The position numbers and the translations under genes were made by a program. This document shows, piece after piece, positions 39,016 to 47,202 of a stretch of 64,000 bases of DNA. Numbering within the stretch: position 1 is the first letter of the stretch; every line of letters starts with the position of its first letter. The notes below the pieces were generated by a model that was given only the letters and a program-made list of their open reading frames with translations, did no database searches and was not told where the DNA came from. Origin of the DNA: Amycolatopsis vancoresmycina (GTDB lineage: Bacteria; Actinomycetota; Actinomycetes; Mycobacteriales; Pseudonocardiaceae); the NCBI RefSeq assembly GCF_000716785.1, contig NZ_JNYY01000011.1, positions 62,001-126,000 on the forward strand, read 5' to 3'.

Positions 39016-39456
39016 GCACCGTCACCTGGTTGGCCACGCCCGTGGCCGGATCGGCGCCCGCCCGCTCGGGCAGGCGCGGGTGCCGTGGGAGATCGGCGCG
39101 GCCGGGCGGGACGTCCGCGAGCTGCGCGAACGGCTCGACCTCGACTCCGGGTACCTCAGCAGGCTGCTCCGCGGCCTGGAACGGGACGGCCTGGTGCGCG
39201 TCGAGCCCAGCCGCGACGATGGCCGGTTCTGCCTGCGCGCCTGCTTCGCCGAGCTGGCCGGGCGGTTCGACGACGGCTGCTGGCCGAGCTGGAGGTGTAC
39301 GCCGGCGTCCGCACGCTGCGGCTCGAAACGAACCGGGCGCTCGCCGAAGCAATCGCGCTCTACCGCGCCGCCGGGTACCGCGAGGTCACGCCGTTCAACG
39401 ACGAGCACTACGCCGATCACTGGTTCGAGAAGGACCTCACCGGCCCCGTACCCTGA
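39016..39456 (+). pseudogene. Degraded MarR-GNAT fusion gene
   Basis: One frame reads GARPLGQARVPWEIGAAGRDVRELRERL then GYLSRLLRGLERDGLVRVEPSRDDGR, the winged helix of the MarR-GNAT fusion family. Near 39275 homology passes to another frame reading LLAELEVYAGVRTLRLETNRALAEAIALYRAAGYREVTPFNDEHYADHWFEKDL, the end of the GNAT acetyltransferase domain. The N-terminal part of the HTH domain and most of the acetyltransferase domain (roughly 150 residues) are missing. It is therefore a deletion- and frameshift-damaged remnant with no intact start. Confidence 0.75.
39449..39454 (+). promoter_or_regulatory. -10 element TACCCT for leaderless sirtuin gene
   Basis: TACCCT ends six bases before GTG 39461 and overlaps the end of the pseudogene. 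No ribosome binding site precedes this start, as expected of a leaderless message. Confidence 0.4.
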
Positions 39457-39460
39457 TCTG

Positions 39461-40354
39461 GTGCGAACCCGGCCCACCCTGTCCTGGACGTCGGCGGACG
39501 CGCCGCTCCCGCGGACGGCCAGCCTCGACGAGCTGACGAGCGTCGTCGCGCGCGGCGGGGTGGCCGTGCTGAGCGGGGCCGGGCTGTCCACCGAGTCCGG
39601 GATCCCGGACTACCGCGGCGAAAGCGGCAGCCTGCGCCGGCACACGCCGATGACCTACGACGAGTTCGTCACCAGCGCCGAAGGGCGGCAGCGGTACTGG
39701 GCGCGCAGCCACCTCGGCTGGCGCACGATCGCCCGCGCCGACCCCAACGACGGCCACCGCGCGGTGACCGCCCTGCGCGAGGCCGGGTACGTCTCCGGCG
39801 TCATCACGCAGAACGTCGACGGCCTGCACCAGGCGGCGGGCACCACGGACGCCGTCGAGCTGCACGGCAGCCTGGACCGGGTGATCTGCCTGGGCTGCCG
39901 CCGCACCAGCCCGCGCGCGGAACTGGACCGGCGGCTGCGGGCGGCCAACCCCGGCTTCGTGGGCGAAGCCACCCGGATCAACCCCGACGGGGACGTCGAA
40001 CTGTCCGCCGGCGTGGTGCGCGGCTTCCGGCCGGTGCCGTGCGAGGCGTGCGACGGCGTCCTCAAGCCGGACGTCGTCTTCTTCGGCGAGAACGTGCCGC
40101 GGCCGCGGGTCGAGCAGTGCTACCGGCTGGTCGACGCCGCCGCGGCCCTGCTGGTGCTGGGCTCGTCACTGACGGTGATGTCCGGGCTCCGGTTCGTCCG
40201 CCACGCGGCCGCCGCCGGCAAGCCGGTGGTGATCGTCAACCGCGGCGAGACCCGCGGGGACCGCTATGCGTCCGTGCGGGTCGACCGGCCGCTGGGCGAC
40301 GCCCTCACCGAGCTGGTCGGCCGGCTCGGCGAGGATCGCGGCCGAACCGCGTGA
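39461..40354 (+). CDS. SIR2-family NAD-dependent protein deacetylase
   Basis: 297 residues from GTG 39461. NAD-binding motifs GAGLSTESGIPDYRG (~36-50) and TQNVDGLHQAAG with catalytic His in ELHGSL are intact. Zinc cysteines occur as CLGC and CEAC on either side of an insertion. GSSLTVMSG and VNRGET complete the fold. It removes acyl groups from lysines using NAD, typically regulating acetyl-CoA synthetase and other enzymes. A gap of four bases separates it from the upstream pseudogene. Its 3' end overlaps the convergent TIGR03086 gene by 50 bases. Confidence 0.93.
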   Translation: MRTRPTLSWTSADAPLPRTASLDELTSVVARGGVAVLSGAGLSTESGIPDYRGESGSLRRHTPMTYDEFVTSAEGRQRYWARSHLGWRTIARADPNDGHRAVTALREAGYVSGVITQNVDGLHQAAGTTDAVELHGSLDRVICLGCRRTSPRAELDRRLRAANPGFVGEATRINPDGDVELSAGVVRGFRPVPCEACDGVLKPDVVFFGENVPRPRVEQCYRLVDAAAALLVLGSSLTVMSGLRFVRHAAAAGKPVVIVNRGETRGDRYASVRVDRPLGDALTELVGRLGEDRGRTA

Positions 40355-40886
40355 GCAGCCGGTCCTGGCGGGACGCGCCGGGCACGGCGGGCGGCGGCTC
40401 GGCGAAGACGCCCGGGCCCAGTCCCGCGAAGATCGCGTCGTAGTCCTCGTCGATCCACGCGACCAGCCCCGGATCGAGGGTCTCGGCGGCGCCGAGTGCG
40501 CGGGCGAGGTCCCAGGTGTGCACGGTGCTGTCCGTCGTGCGCACGGCCAGCGCCCGCCGTCCGGTGAGCTTGCCGAGCGGGTAGTCGACGACGCGGTCCA
40601 GCGCGCCTTCTTCGGCGAAGGCCGCCGCGCAGGCGTGCACCGAGGCGGTGTACGCGGCGACGGGGTCGTCCCCGAGGGCGTCTTCGTCGCGGAGCGCCAG
40701 GAACTCCTCGCGGGTGGCCCCGTGCAGCAGGCCGATGTAGTTGAGGTTGCCGCGGGTCATGTGGTTGACCAGGGCCCGGACGTCCCAGCCGGGACACGGG
40801 GTCGGCGCGTGCCAGCCGTCCGGCGCGACCGCGCGCAGGTGGTGCCCGAAACCCCGAGAGGCGAGGAGGAAGCGGTCGAGGAGCAT
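40305..40886 (-). CDS. TIGR03086 family metal-binding protein (DinB/MDMPI-like)
   Basis: 193 residues from ATG 40886. The four-helix DinB-like pattern is seen: WHAPTPCPGWDVRALVNHMTRGNLNYIGLL supplies the first metal-binding His, and RTTDSTVHTWDLARALG the second His-x-x-x-Asp-type motif. Members bind a divalent metal and include mycothiol-dependent maleylpyruvate isomerases, so a mycothiol-dependent thiol transferase role is plausible but unproven. No pathway context is given by neighbours. Confidence 0.87.
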   Translation of the reverse strand: MLLDRFLLASRGFGHHLRAVAPDGWHAPTPCPGWDVRALVNHMTRGNLNYIGLLHGATREEFLALRDEDALGDDPVAAYTASVHACAAAFAEEGALDRVVDYPLGKLTGRRALAVRTTDSTVHTWDLARALGAAETLDPGLVAWIDEDYDAIFAGLGPGVFAEPPPAVPGASRQDRLLTRFGRDPRRAGRPAR

Positions 40887-41045
40887 GCCCGCCAGCCTGG
40901 TCCGGCCGCCGCGGCGGCGCTCGCGGCTTTCGGACCTCGTGGACGAACCGGTCCGGGCGGGTGGGGGGAACCCGTCCGGACCGGTTCTGGCGACGGACCT
41001 CCACAGCCGGTCGTCGCCTGCAAGACGCGGGGACCGGCTTGGTCG

Positions 41046-41501
41046 TTACAGCGGCTGCAACCCGTTCCAGGACCAGCGGGGCACGGCCAGCCCGGCGGGC
41101 ACCCCGGTGGCCGGGCCCGGGTAGGTCAGCACTTCCGCCACCGCCCACTCCATGTAGGCCCGCAGAGCGGCGCGGAACTCCGGATCGGCGGGCAGGCCGG
41201 CGTCGTCGGCGGCCTGGACGAAGCAGACGACGAACCGGCGGCCGAGGTCGCTCATGTCGCCGTTGCCGGCGTGCATCCGCAGCATCGCCGAGTGGTCGCT
41301 GCACTCGTTCGAGAACCGCGGCGGGCCGCCCAGCACCTCGGCCCAGTACCAGGCGAGCCGTTCGACGTGCTGCGGGTGCTGGCCCGGGTGCGAGAACGGG
41401 TGGTTCAGCTCCGGGTCGGCCAGGCAGCGCTCGTGGTGGGCGGCGGCCAGCGCGCGGAACGCGGGGTCGCCGCCGGCGAATTCGTAGAGCGTCGGGCGCA
41501 T
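41046..41501 (-). CDS. Truncated haemoglobin (group II-like globin)
   Basis: 151 residues. LYEFAGGDPAFRALAAAHHERCLADPELNHPFS is the typical trHb N-terminus with DPELNHPF, and HPQHVERLAWYWAEVLGGPPRF contains the region around the proximal haem His. Group II truncated globins bind oxygen and NO and support detoxification or redox signalling. No reductase gene is adjacent apart from the thioredoxin-reductase-like gene 40 bases upstream on the same strand, which could be co-transcribed and act in redox stress. Confidence 0.85.
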   Translation of the reverse strand: MRPTLYEFAGGDPAFRALAAAHHERCLADPELNHPFSHPGQHPQHVERLAWYWAEVLGGPPRFSNECSDHSAMLRMHAGNGDMSDLGRRFVVCFVQAADDAGLPADPEFRAALRAYMEWAVAEVLTYPGPATGVPAGLAVPRWSWNGLQPL

Positions 41502-41541
41502 CCGCCGAGCCTGGCACGCGGGCGCGCCGGGCGCCAGGACG

Positions 41542-42483
41542 TCAGCGCGCCCCGGCGGCCGCGCGTTCCGCGGTGGGGGAGAAGCCGCCGAGCGCCTCGA
41601 CCGCCCGCCGCGTGTCCTCGGCGACGAGGTCGTGGTTCAGCGCCCCGGCGGCGGCCGCGCCCTGGGCCGCGGCGATGATCACGGTCGCCCGCGCGTCGGC
41701 GACGTTCCCGGCGGCCCACACGCCCGGCACGCTCGTCTTCCCGGACGGGTCGACGTCGCCCTCGACGTGGCCGAGGTCGCGCAGGAGCTCGTCGTGCGGG
41801 ACGGTCCGGGTGCGCAGGAACAGCGCCGTCCGCGGCACGAACCGGGCGCCGAGCTCGACGCCGGTCAGGTGGCCGCCCGCGCGGCGGACCGCGGTCACGA
41901 TCCCGTCGACGACCCGGATCCCGCGCGCGTCGAGCCGCTCACGGTCCTCTTCGGACAGTTGGGCGGTGTGCGGGAAGTACACCGTGTCCGGCGACCACTG
42001 GCGGACGAGCAGGGCGTGTTCGACGCTCGCCGGTTCGGTGCCGAGGACGCCGAGCGGCTGGTCGCGCACCTCGTAGCCGTGGCAGTAGGGGCAGGTGACG
42101 GCGTCGGTGCCCCAGCTTTCCCGCAGGCCGGGGAGGTCCGGCAGGTCGTCGTGCACGCCGGTGGCGACCAGGACGCGCCGGGCGGTCAGCTCGCGGCCGC
42201 TCGCCAGCCCGGCCGTGAACCCCGGCACCAGGCGGGTCACCCGGTCTTCGAGGAGTTCCACGCCGTAGCCGCGGAGTTCGCCGCGGCCGATCTCGAGGAG
42301 TTCGGACGGCGGCAGGCCGTCGCGGGAGAGGAAGCCGTGCATGTGGGACGCCGGCGCGTTGCGCGGGGCGCCGGCGTCGACGACGGCGACCCGCCGCCGC
42401 GCCCGGCCCAGCATCAGGGCGGCGCTGAGTCCCGCGGCGCCGCCACCCACCACCAGTACGTCGTAGCTGTTGTTTCCGGTCAT
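41542..42483 (-). CDS. Thioredoxin-reductase-like FAD/NAD(P) oxidoreductase
   Basis: 313 residues from ATG 42483. FAD site DVLVVGGGAAGLSAALMLGRARRRVAVVD, redox-active CPYCHGYEVRD (near residue 133) and the final GVWAAGNVADARATVIIAAAQGA flavin motif define it. The second nucleotide-binding loop is weak (GVLGTEPASVEHAL instead of GGGDSA), so NADPH use is uncertain; ferredoxin-like or flavin-type relatives with this loss exist. It is divergent from an XRE-cupin regulator across a 34-base palindrome and is probably its target. No thioredoxin gene is adjacent. Confidence 0.88.
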   Translation of the reverse strand: MTGNNSYDVLVVGGGAAGLSAALMLGRARRRVAVVDAGAPRNAPASHMHGFLSRDGLPPSELLEIGRGELRGYGVELLEDRVTRLVPGFTAGLASGRELTARRVLVATGVHDDLPDLPGLRESWGTDAVTCPYCHGYEVRDQPLGVLGTEPASVEHALLVRQWSPDTVYFPHTAQLSEEDRERLDARGIRVVDGIVTAVRRAGGHLTGVELGARFVPRTALFLRTRTVPHDELLRDLGHVEGDVDPSGKTSVPGVWAAGNVADARATVIIAAAQGAAAAGALNHDLVAEDTRRAVEALGGFSPTAERAAAGAR

Positions 42484-42505
42484 GCCGCCACCATGGACGC
42501 GGCCG

Positions 42506-42539
42506 CCCGGATTCGACAACTAATGTTGCCGAATCCGGG
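42506..42539. promoter_or_regulatory. 34-base near-perfect palindrome, likely XRE operator
   Basis: Left half CCCGGATTCGACAAC (42506-42520), centre TAAT, right half GTTGCCGAATCCGGG (42525-42539): 14 of 15 pairs complementary. It lies between the divergent oxidoreductase and XRE-cupin genes and covers TAATGT (42521-42526), a possible -10 for the regulator. Confidence 0.65.
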
Positions 42540-42560
42540 ACAAGGGGGTTTCCTGGGAGC

Positions 42561-43148
42561 ATGACGGACGCGATCACCCAGGCCCTGGCCGAGGTCGGCC
42601 CCCGGCTCAAGCGGGTCCGCACGCAGCGGCGGGTCACGCTGGCCGACCTGTCGGCGGCGACGGGCATCTCGAAGAGCACCCTGTCCCGGCTGGAGTCCGG
42701 CCAGCGCAAGCCGAGCCTGGAGCTTCTGCTGCCGATCGCCCAGGCCCACCAGGTGCCGCTGGACGAACTGGTGGGTGCGCCCGAGGTCGGCGACCCGCGG
42801 GTCCGCCTCACCGCGCGCCGCATCCCGCGCCACAACGGTGCGACGATGACGGTGCTGCCGCTGACCCGCCAGCCGGGCGCGCCGCAGGCGTTCAAGATGA
42901 TCCTGGATCCGGAGACGGGCGAACCGGATCCGCAGGTCCACGAAGGGTACGAGTGGCTGTACGTGCTGTCGGGCCGGCTGCGGCTGATCCTCGCCGACCG
43001 GGACATGACGCTGGGCCCGGGCGAGGCGGCGGAGTTCGACACGCGGCTCCCGCACTGGTTCGGCGCGGTCGGCGGCCGTCCGGCGGAGATCCTCAGCCTG
43101 TTCGGCAAGCAGGGGGAGCGGCTGCACCTGCGGGCGAAGTCCCGTTAG
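42561..43148 (+). CDS. XRE-family regulator with C-terminal cupin domain
   Basis: 195 residues from ATG 42561 after GGGAGC. Helix-turn-helix at residues ~14-70 (RLKRVRTQRRVTLADLSAATGISKSTLSRLESGQRKPSLELLLPIAQAHQVPLDELVG). The cupin domain (~110-190) has VHEGYEWLYVLSGRLRLILADRDMTLGPGEAAEFDTRLPHWFGA, a double-stranded beta helix that likely binds a small effector. It faces the oxidoreductase gene across a long palindrome, so autoregulation and control of that gene are likely. Its stop overlaps the stop of the convergent acetyltransferase by four bases. Confidence 0.92.
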   Translation: MTDAITQALAEVGPRLKRVRTQRRVTLADLSAATGISKSTLSRLESGQRKPSLELLLPIAQAHQVPLDELVGAPEVGDPRVRLTARRIPRHNGATMTVLPLTRQPGAPQAFKMILDPETGEPDPQVHEGYEWLYVLSGRLRLILADRDMTLGPGEAAEFDTRLPHWFGAVGGRPAEILSLFGKQGERLHLRAKSR

Positions 43149-43633
43149 CCGAGGTCGCGCTGCATCAGCAGGGTGTCGAGCCAGCGGCCGTGCTTGAAGC
43201 CGACGCGGCGCAGCACGCCCGCGTCGGTGAAGCCGGCCGCGGCGTGCAGCCGCCGTGACGCCGGGTTGCCGGAGTCGACGACGACCGCGATCGCCTGCCG
43301 CGCCCCGGCTTCTTCGCACCGCTTCAGGAGTTCGCCGAGCAGCCGGCGTCCGTGGCCGCGGCCGGCGGCCTCGGCGGCGAGGTAGATCGTCGTCTCCACC
43401 GAGTACCGGTACGCCGGCTTGGGCCGCCACGGCGTCGCCAGTGCGTAGCCGAGGATCTTCCCTTCGTCGGCGAGCACGAGGAAGGGCCACGCGCGGTCGC
43501 GGATCTTCGCGCGCCACTGGTCCGCGGTCGGCGGCGTGGTTTCGAACGTGACGACGGAATCGGTGACGTACGGCGCGAAGACGGCGGCGATGCCGTCGGC
43601 GTCGGCCTCCGTGGCTTCCGCTATAGTGGACAT
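43145..43633 (-). CDS. GNAT acetyltransferase, phosphinothricin N-acetyltransferase-like
   Basis: 162 residues from ATG 43633. The pattern VFAPYVTDSVVTFETTPPTADQW, LGYALATPWRPKPAYRYSVETTIYLAAEAAGRGHGRRLLGELLKRCEEAG (acetyl-CoA loop RGHGRR) and GFTDAGVLRRVGFKHGRWLDTLLMQRDL is diagnostic of the PAT/Bar subfamily. Members acetylate amino groups of phosphinothricin, methionine sulfoximine or own metabolites. A perfect TATAAT ends seven bases before the ATG, so it is probably leaderless. The start codon lies in a palindrome shared with the divergent XRE-cupin gene, its likely regulator. Confidence 0.88.
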   Translation of the reverse strand: MSTIAEATEADADGIAAVFAPYVTDSVVTFETTPPTADQWRAKIRDRAWPFLVLADEGKILGYALATPWRPKPAYRYSVETTIYLAAEAAGRGHGRRLLGELLKRCEEAGARQAIAVVVDSGNPASRRLHAAAGFTDAGVLRRVGFKHGRWLDTLLMQRDLG

Positions 43634-43646
43634 ACTCAGTATTATA
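43622..43646. promoter_or_regulatory. Face-to-face promoters and palindrome between GNAT and XRE-cupin genes
   Basis: TATAGT (43622-43627) serves the plus-strand regulator and TATAAT (minus strand, 43646-43641) the acetyltransferase; each lies in or next to the other's start region. ATACTCAGTAT (43632-43642) is a perfect 11-base palindrome covering the acetyltransferase start codon. One bound regulator could occlude both promoters. Confidence 0.55.
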
Positions 43647-43651
43647 GAGGA

Positions 43652-44218
43652 ATGATCGATCCCGAGTCGCTCGGCCGGCGCCTCCACGAGCTGCGCGCCG
43701 ATCGCGGCCTCGCGTTGACGGCGCTGGCCCGGCAGGCGGGCGTCAGCACGAGCATGCTGTCGGCCATCGAGCGCGGCGAGAAGACGCCGACGGTCGTGGT
43801 GCTGTCCCGGATCGCCGACGGGCTCGGGTTGTCGGTCTCCCGGCTGCTGGCCGATCTGGAGACCGACCGCGTCATCGTCCGCCGCGCGGCGGAGCAGGAC
43901 CACGTCGCCGAACCCGGCGGCTGGCACCGCGCGGTCCTGACGCCGGTCGTCCCCGGCGTCAACTTCGAGTGGATCCGCACGACCCTGCCGCCGGGCTGCG
44001 ACGCGGGCCGGTTCCCGGCGTACGCCCCGGGTTCGCACGAGTTCGTCGCCGTCGAGTCGGGGGAGCTGTGCCTCGGCGTCGGCGAAGCGCAGTACGTCCT
44101 GACGGCGGGCGACTCGGTGTACTTTCCCGCCGACGTCGGGCATTCCTACGCGAACCGCGGCGAGCACCCCTGCGTGTACTCCGTGGCCGCGTTGATCATG
44201 CGCCCGCGCGCTGCTTGA
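43652..44218 (+). CDS. XRE-family regulator with C-terminal cupin domain
   Basis: 188 residues from ATG 43652, with GAGG close upstream. HTH at ~8-62 (GRRLHELRADRGLALTALARQAGVSTSMLSAIERGEKTPTVVVLSRIADGLGLSVSRLLAD). Cupin at ~115-185 (GSHEFVAVESGELCLGVGEAQYVLTAGDSVYFPADVGHSYANRGEHPCVYSVAALIM). Only 18 bases separate its start from the divergent acetyltransferase start, so control of that gene is almost certain. The pairing resembles regulators that sense a metabolite whose acetylation is catalysed by the partner enzyme. Confidence 0.92.
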   Translation: MIDPESLGRRLHELRADRGLALTALARQAGVSTSMLSAIERGEKTPTVVVLSRIADGLGLSVSRLLADLETDRVIVRRAAEQDHVAEPGGWHRAVLTPVVPGVNFEWIRTTLPPGCDAGRFPAYAPGSHEFVAVESGELCLGVGEAQYVLTAGDSVYFPADVGHSYANRGEHPCVYSVAALIMRPRAA

Positions 44219-44314
44219 CTCATCCGATCATTTGCCCTTAGCTGAAGACGCATTCCCGATCCGCCGTCGGGGGCACGCCGACGTGCCTTCGCCGTTGCGA
44301 AGTAGGGAGCTGGA

Positions 44315-45880
44315 GTGGGAAGAGCGTTGAGCCGCCGCCGTGCCGTCGCGTGGGGAGCCGCCGGTGCTGCCGGTGCCGCACTGCCATTGATCGGACCTCC
44401 GGCCGCCGGCGCCGACGAACTGTCCGGCGCGCCGGGCCGATTCTTCGACGTCACGAAGTTCGGTGCGAAGGGCGACGGGCGGACGATCGACACCGCCGCG
44501 ATCAACCGCGCGATCGACGCGGCCGCGGTCCGCGGCGGGACGGTGTACTTCCCGGCCGGGACGTACGCGAGCTATTCGATCCACCTCAAGAGCAACATCG
44601 CGCTGTACCTCGGCGCCAACGCGACGATCCTCGCCGCCGCACCCGCCGGCGGCAAGGGCTACGACCCCGCCGAGCCGGGCGCGGGCAACCCGTACCAGGA
44701 CTTCGGGCACAGCCACTGGCACAACAGCCTGATCTGGGGCGAGAACCTGGAAAACGTCACCATCGAAGGGCCGGGCAAGATCGACGGCCAGGGCCTGGTG
44801 GCCGGCGGCAGCGCGGAATCCGCGCCGCTCAACGGGAACAAGGCGATCGCCCTCAAGCTGTGCCGCAACGTCGCCATCCGCGACATCACGATCGTCAACG
44901 GCGGGCACTTCGGCATCCTGCCCACCGGCGTCGACAACTTCCGCATCGACGGGCTGGTGATCGACACCAACCGCGACGGCATCAACATCGACTGCTGCAA
45001 GAACGTCCGGATCGCCAACACGACGGTGAACTCGCCGAACGACGACGCCATCGTGCTGAAGAGCACCTACGCGCTGAACCAGGTGCGCGACACCGAAAAC
45101 GTCACCATCGACAACTGTTTCGTCAGCGGCTACGACCTCGGCACGCTCGTCGGCGGCACGTACAAGACGTCCTCGTCGTACGGCCGCACCGGCCGCGTCA
45201 AGTTCGGGACCGAGTCCAACGGCGGGTTCCGCAACATCGCGATCTCGAACGTGGTCTTCGAGCACTGCCGCGGCTTGGCTTTGGAGACGGTCGACGGCGG
45301 GTGGCTCGAGGACGTCACGATCAGCAACCTGACGATGCGCAACGTCCAGATGCCGCTGTTCCTCCGGCTGGGCGCGCGGATGCGCGGCCCGGCGGGCATC
45401 CCGGTCGGGTTCCTGCGCCGGGTGAGCATCAGCGACGTCACGACGGTCGACGCGGACCCGCGGTACCCGTCGTGCCTGGCCGGGATCCCGGACCACCCGA
45501 TCGAGGACGTCAAGCTGAGCAACATCCGCCACCACCTGGCGGGCGGCCTGACCCCGGGCGACGCGGTGCAGGACCCGCCGGAGCTGGAAAACGCTTACCC
45601 GGAGCCGTCGATGTTCGGCACGCTGCCCGCGTACGGCTTCTTCGTCCGCCACGCGCGGGGGATCAGCTGGGACAACGTCGATGTGCGGTTCGGCAAGCCC
45701 GACATGCGCCCGGCGTACGTCTTGCGTGACGTGACCGACGCCGACGTCCACCACGGCCGCGCGGACCAGGTGGCGGGAACGCCGACGTTTGTGCTCGACG
45801 GCGTGGACGACTTCCGAGTGAGCGACGGCCGTCCGGTGCCGGAGGCGCGGGTGGACCACGCGGACCACCGGGAAGTGTAG
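44315..45880 (+). CDS. Glycoside hydrolase family 28 (polygalacturonase-like), exported
   Basis: 521 residues from GTG 44315 after GGGAGCTGGA. A Tat-like leader SRRRAVAWGAAGAAGAALPLIGPPAAGA ends near residue 33. The pectate-lyase-like N-terminus FDVTKFGAKGDGRTIDTAAINRAIDAAA is followed by the right-handed parallel beta helix with GH28 acids in NRDGINIDCCKN and NSPNDDAIVLKS. The canonical GHG is replaced in this subfamily by other residues (YDLGTLVGGTYK). It likely degrades pectic or related plant polysaccharides outside the cell. Monocistronic; a strong bidirectional hairpin follows. Confidence 0.9.
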   Translation: MGRALSRRRAVAWGAAGAAGAALPLIGPPAAGADELSGAPGRFFDVTKFGAKGDGRTIDTAAINRAIDAAAVRGGTVYFPAGTYASYSIHLKSNIALYLGANATILAAAPAGGKGYDPAEPGAGNPYQDFGHSHWHNSLIWGENLENVTIEGPGKIDGQGLVAGGSAESAPLNGNKAIALKLCRNVAIRDITIVNGGHFGILPTGVDNFRIDGLVIDTNRDGINIDCCKNVRIANTTVNSPNDDAIVLKSTYALNQVRDTENVTIDNCFVSGYDLGTLVGGTYKTSSSYGRTGRVKFGTESNGGFRNIAISNVVFEHCRGLALETVDGGWLEDVTISNLTMRNVQMPLFLRLGARMRGPAGIPVGFLRRVSISDVTTVDADPRYPSCLAGIPDHPIEDVKLSNIRHHLAGGLTPGDAVQDPPELENAYPEPSMFGTLPAYGFFVRHARGISWDNVDVRFGKPDMRPAYVLRDVTDADVHHGRADQVAGTPTFVLDGVDDFRVSDGRPVPEARVDHADHREV

Positions 45881-45884
45881 GAAC

Positions 45885-45925
45885 GTCCGGCCGGGCCCCG
45901 CCGCCGCCGCGGGACCCGGCCGGGC
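45885..45925. terminator. Bidirectional GC-rich hairpin
   Basis: Arms 45885-45900 and 45910-45925 pair at 14 of 16 positions (core CCGGCCGGG with CCCGGCCGG) around a 9-base loop. It lies between the convergent GH28 gene and the small membrane protein gene. Confidence 0.65.
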
Positions 45926-45930
45926 CCGGC

Positions 45931-46146
45931 TCAGCGGCCGCGCAGCTTCGGCCGGGCCAGCCCGACCACGGAGAGCACCATCAGCGCGACCGCCGCCACG
46001 GCGGCGATCACGGTCAGGACGGGCGCCCGGCCGTCCGTGCCGGTGAGGGTGAGGATGCTCGAGACGAGCAGGACGGCCCCCACACCCAGGTACAACCAGC
46101 ACAGGGAAGCCGTCGTCGGGACGAAGTGCCAACGCCGTTCGGCCAT
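45931..46146 (-). CDS. Small two-helix membrane protein
   Basis: 71 residues from ATG 46146 with an ideal GAGGAGG site. MAERRWHFVPTTASLCWLYL leads into two hydrophobic segments (CWLYLGVGAVLLVSSILTL and VLTVIAAVAAVALMVLSVVGLA) with a short polar turn TGTDGRAP and a basic end RPKLRGR. No family recognised. Small membrane proteins of this kind often adjust larger complexes; no partner can be named from the neighbourhood. A perfect Shine-Dalgarno and hydrophobic design make it a real gene. Confidence 0.75.
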   Translation of the reverse strand: MAERRWHFVPTTASLCWLYLGVGAVLLVSSILTLTGTDGRAPVLTVIAAVAAVALMVLSVVGLARPKLRGR

Positions 46147-46302
46147 CGAAACCTCCTCGATCGGGTGCTTTTCCGGAACTGCCCCGATCCGGAGTCGATC
46201 AAACCGGCGTGGCGCGCCCGCCGGGATCTCCGGCGCCCGGCCGTTCCGCTGGCCGGAACGCAAGGCTGTCCCGGCCGGACGGCGCGGTGCGACGGTCGGG
46301 AC

Positions 46303-47202
46303 ATGGCTCCCGTGATGGCGGCGATCGTCGGCCCCGGCAACATCGGCACCGATCTGCTGGCGAAGCTGCGACGCAGTGACGTACTCGAAGTCGGTTATGT
46401 GGTCGGAGTGGTCGAGTCGGACGGCCTCGAACGCGCCCGGGCGCAGGGGATCGCGGCGTCGGCCGAGGGCGTGGACTGGCTGCTGCGCCAGGATCCCCTG
46501 CCCGAGGTGGTGTTCGAGGCGACGTCGGCGAAGGCGCACGCCGCGAACGCCCCGCGGTACGAGGAAGCGGGCATCCAGGCGATCGACCTGACCCCGGCGC
46601 ACCTCGGCCCGATGGTGTGCCCGCCGGTGAACCTCGGCGCGCACCTGGACGCCCCGAACGTCTCGATGATCACCTGTGGTGGCCAGGCCACGATCCCCAT
46701 GGTGCACGCGGTTTCCCGGGTGACACCGGTGCCGTACGCGGAGATCGTCGCCTCGGTGGCTTCGCGCGGAGCCGGGCCGGGGACGCGGGCGAACATCGAC
46801 GAGTTCACGCGCACGACGTCGCAGGCGGTGGCCGAGATCGGGGGCGCCGGGCGCGGCAAGGCGATCATCATCCTCAACCCGGTCGAGCCGCCGATGATCA
46901 TGCGGGACACGGTGTTCTGCGCGATCGGCCCCGACGCCGACCGCGACGCCGTCACCGCGTCGATCCACGAAATGGTCGGCGAAGTCCAGAAGTACGTGCC
47001 CGGCTACACCTTGCGGGCGGATCCGCAGTTCGACGACGCGCGCGAGGACTGGGACGGGAACGCGCGGGTCGGCGTCTTCCTCGAAGTCCGCGGCAACGGC
47101 GACTACCTGCCCGAGTACGCCGGCAACCTGGACATCATGACCGCCGCGGCCGCCCGCGTCGGCGAGCTGATGGCGCGCGCGAAGCAGGAGGTTTCGGCAT
47201 GA
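46303..47202 (+). CDS. mhpF: Acetaldehyde dehydrogenase (acylating), DmpF/MhpF/HsaG type
   Basis: 299 residues from ATG 46303 (ATG 46315 is an alternative). NAD fold AAIVGPGNIGTDLLAKL, catalytic Cys125 in VSMITCGGQATIPMVHAVSRV, and the family blocks ATSAKAHAANAPRYEEAGI, DLTPAHLGPMVCPPVNL, IIILNPVEPPMIMRDTV and GNLDIMTAAA are all intact. It turns acetaldehyde (or propanal in steroid degradation) into acyl-CoA with NAD and CoA. The next gene, overlapping as ATGA, is the aldolase that supplies the aldehyde through a protein channel. The hydratase normally found with the pair is absent here. Confidence 0.96.
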   Translation: MAPVMAAIVGPGNIGTDLLAKLRRSDVLEVGYVVGVVESDGLERARAQGIAASAEGVDWLLRQDPLPEVVFEATSAKAHAANAPRYEEAGIQAIDLTPAHLGPMVCPPVNLGAHLDAPNVSMITCGGQATIPMVHAVSRVTPVPYAEIVASVASRGAGPGTRANIDEFTRTTSQAVAEIGGAGRGKAIIILNPVEPPMIMRDTVFCAIGPDADRDAVTASIHEMVGEVQKYVPGYTLRADPQFDDAREDWDGNARVGVFLEVRGNGDYLPEYAGNLDIMTAAAARVGELMARAKQEVSA

